DNA of 64,000 bases from CBDFKV01 sp965249035 (GTDB lineage: Bacteria; Pseudomonadota; Gammaproteobacteria; Arenicellales; Poriferihabitantaceae): the NCBI GenBank assembly GCA_965249035.1, contig CBDFKV010000007.1:1488001-1552000 (forward strand), written 5' to 3'. This document shows positions 62,889-64,000 of the stretch, piece by piece. The notes beneath the pieces are model-generated. The model did no database searches, had not been told where the DNA came from, and saw only the letters and a list, made by a program, of their open reading frames with translations. A program made the position numbers and the translations under genes. The first letter of the stretch is position 1; the number at the start of each line of letters is the position of its first letter.

Positions 62889-63036
62889 ATTCGGGGGACA
62901 GAAGTTCGGGGGACACAAAGAGTTCGGGGTAGTTCGGGGGACATAATATTTAATTATGCCACACACACTCGAGATCAAGAGAAGAATCTCGGGACGAGGA
63001 TAAGTCGTGATAATTAAGTATTGTGTCCCCGGAACT
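62889..63036. repeat. MITE-like palindromic element with tandem TTCGGGGGACA repeats
   Basis: TTCGGGGGACA occurs at 62890, 62905 and 62933, with a shorter TTCGGGG at 62923. The last copy begins a 106-base imperfect inverted repeat: the left end AGTTCGGGGGACATAATA at 62931 is mirrored by TATTGTGTCCCCGGAACT ending at 63036. The interior has a short GAGAT...ATCTC stem. I associate TTCGGGGGACA-type termini with REP-associated (Y1/IS200-like) transposases, so this is probably a non-autonomous derivative; no transposase is inside. Confidence 0.65.
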
Positions 63037-63125
63037 CGTGTTCGCTTCCGGAGCATGATATGCTGACTATTCGTCGGGTTATTGCGCTGTTATTAGTCAA
63101 AATTGATCACGAGTAAGGATATGAA

Positions 63126-63650
63126 ATGGCCCAAAAATTATTTTTAGATGCACTTATCGGAAGGGATGACTTTGAAGTTCAAGATCAAGCTCATAATTCA
63201 CAAGGCCCGCATAAAACGACACTCAGTTATGGTGATTTTGAAATACCAGGTTTCTTCTTTTCATCATTACGGAAACCTGATTTTCAACGTGAAACAAACG
63301 AGTGGGATGCTGAGAAGGTTAAGGATCTTGTCGAGAGTTTCTTAGATGGCGATTTGGTCCCAGCGATAATTCTATGGAAGTATGCTGACAGCTATACATT
63401 TGTGATTGATGGAGCACATAGAATTAGTGCAATAGCGGCATGGGTGAACGATGATTACGGCGATGGTAAGATTTCTAGGAAATTTTTCGACAATGCAATA
63501 CCAGAGCAACAATTAGAAACAGCAAAGAAAGCTCGGCAAATCATAAATCAAGATATTGGCTCATTTAAAGACTTTCAAGATGCACTATTTGAACCAGAAA
63601 CCGCTGCTGAGCATGTAAAGAAGCGGCGCTATGTTTGGATTACATGTTGA
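63126..63650 (+). CDS. DUF262-domain protein, apparently truncated by an insertion sequence
   Basis: 174 residues. The ParB/Srx-like DUF262 fold is visible: PDFQRETNEWDAEKVKDLVESFLDGDLVPAIILW followed by YTFVIDGAHRISAIAAW, where the family usually has DGQQR/DGQHR. Members are often 350 residues or longer and several belong to DNA-modification or defence systems. Here the frame ends at 63650, inside sequence that overlaps the 3' end of an opposite-strand transposase (63629 onward), so the C-terminal part seems to be lost. RBS AAGGAT precedes the ATG at 63126. Confidence 0.7.
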   Translation: MAQKLFLDALIGRDDFEVQDQAHNSQGPHKTTLSYGDFEIPGFFFSSLRKPDFQRETNEWDAEKVKDLVESFLDGDLVPAIILWKYADSYTFVIDGAHRISAIAAWVNDDYGDGKISRKFFDNAIPEQQLETAKKARQIINQDIGSFKDFQDALFEPETAAEHVKKRRYVWITC

Positions 63651-64000
63651 GGCGCTGCTCTGAGTGCTTGATGCAAGAACAGTTGCCCAGTCATTTCATC
63701 AAGATGTTTATCAAGCATCCTTCGCCAACCGAGATAATTGGGTAGCCAGCGAGTTGCCACCCCATTAAACCGCCCCATCCAACGTTTCAGGCGGCTGTCA
63801 TAAGCATTAACGTTTTGAACATGCCAAGTTCCTTTACCACCATGGCCATGATATCCCGCAACAAAATAGCCAGCCTCAAGGTTGAGGGATTTCGCCGCCA
63901 CACCATAACTGGGATGTCCATCGGTCGATAAGACGGCATCCTTCGCTAGCGCAGGCTTGAGTACCTTTGTAAATGTTTTGGCTGTGCAGTCATCCAGAAC
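63629..64000 (-). mobile_element. IS1595-family (ISXO2-like) transposase, C-terminal part
   Basis: The reading frame enters from the right edge and ends at 63629. From the edge it reads VLDDCTAKTFTKVLKPALAK and then DAVLSTDGHPSYG, followed by HVQNVNAYDSRLKRWMGRFN and LPNYLGWRRMLDKH. This is the DDE/H-type C-terminal catalytic part of IS1595-family transposases, with an Asp in STDGHPSYG and a His in the HVQNVNAYDSRLK block. The insertion sequence end should lie a little left of 63629, inside the DUF262 frame; its terminal repeat could not be recognised. Confidence 0.8.

Noticed and set aside
1..64000. CRISPR arrays, rRNA genes or prophage
   Set aside because: No regularly spaced direct repeats, no rRNA-like sequence and no phage structural genes were seen on either strand.

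Overview
The window looks like chromosomal DNA of a free-living, probably marine or halotolerant gammaproteobacterium of moderate GC content. The tpiA-secG-tRNA-Leu-nuoA...N gene order, the dnaG-rpoD pair and the protein sequences of the housekeeping genes all point that way. The exact order or family cannot be fixed from sequence reading alone. An Arenicella- or Chromatiales-like lineage is only a guess.

Layout. 1-11703 (minus strand) is a complete respiratory complex I operon, nuoA to nuoL, with nuoM running off the left edge. 11887-14343 is an 818-codon methyltransferase/kinase-like polysaccharide-type protein wedged between nuoA and tRNA-Leu. 14431-15820 holds tRNA-Leu(GAG), secG and tpiA. 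16102-21555 holds an EEP-family phosphoesterase and a three-subunit cytoplasmic molybdoenzyme that best fits sulfite dehydrogenase SoeABC. 21734-25777 holds a YpeA-type acetyltransferase and then ileS. This ileS encodes a long type-2 isoleucyl-tRNA synthetase with an altered GXHH signature, and it is preceded by a full T-box riboswitch with an AUC specifier and an intrinsic terminator. That arrangement is typical of Gram-positive bacteria and is the most surprising element here.

25832-27381 is an ArsR-regulated metal/metalloid permease with a Cys-rich loop. 27424-34964 is housekeeping: a radical SAM protein, rng, maf, rlmH, dnaG and rpoD, followed by a CAT-anticodon tRNA. 35221-43598 is an AT-richer catabolic island for glycerol-3-phosphate and its diesters: a DeoR regulator, a Ugp-like ABC transporter and an EEP phosphodiesterase on one strand, and a HAD phosphatase and glpD divergently. 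Paired GAACTA...TAGTTC operators lie in the middle.

44050-51891 is a histidine utilisation locus (hutI-hutH-hutG-hutU diverging from hutF-hutC) using the HutF/HutG deiminase-deformylase branch and a long, eukaryote-type urocanase. 51949-54979 carries a truncated DJ-1/PfpI gene and a doeB/doeD-like pair (acyl-diaminobutyrate deacylase and class III aminotransferase). 55396-62075 is a cyanophycin gene set: isoaspartyl dipeptidase, cyanophycinase, cyanophycin synthetase, and a second CphA-like protein that keeps the N-terminal and Mur-ligase regions but lacks the ATP-grasp domain. Together the hut, doe-like and cph genes form a nitrogen acquisition and storage neighbourhood.

62247-64000 is accessory DNA: a small lipoprotein, a palindromic MITE-like repeat with tandem TTCGGGGGACA units, a DUF262 gene cut short, and an IS1595-family transposase running off the right edge.
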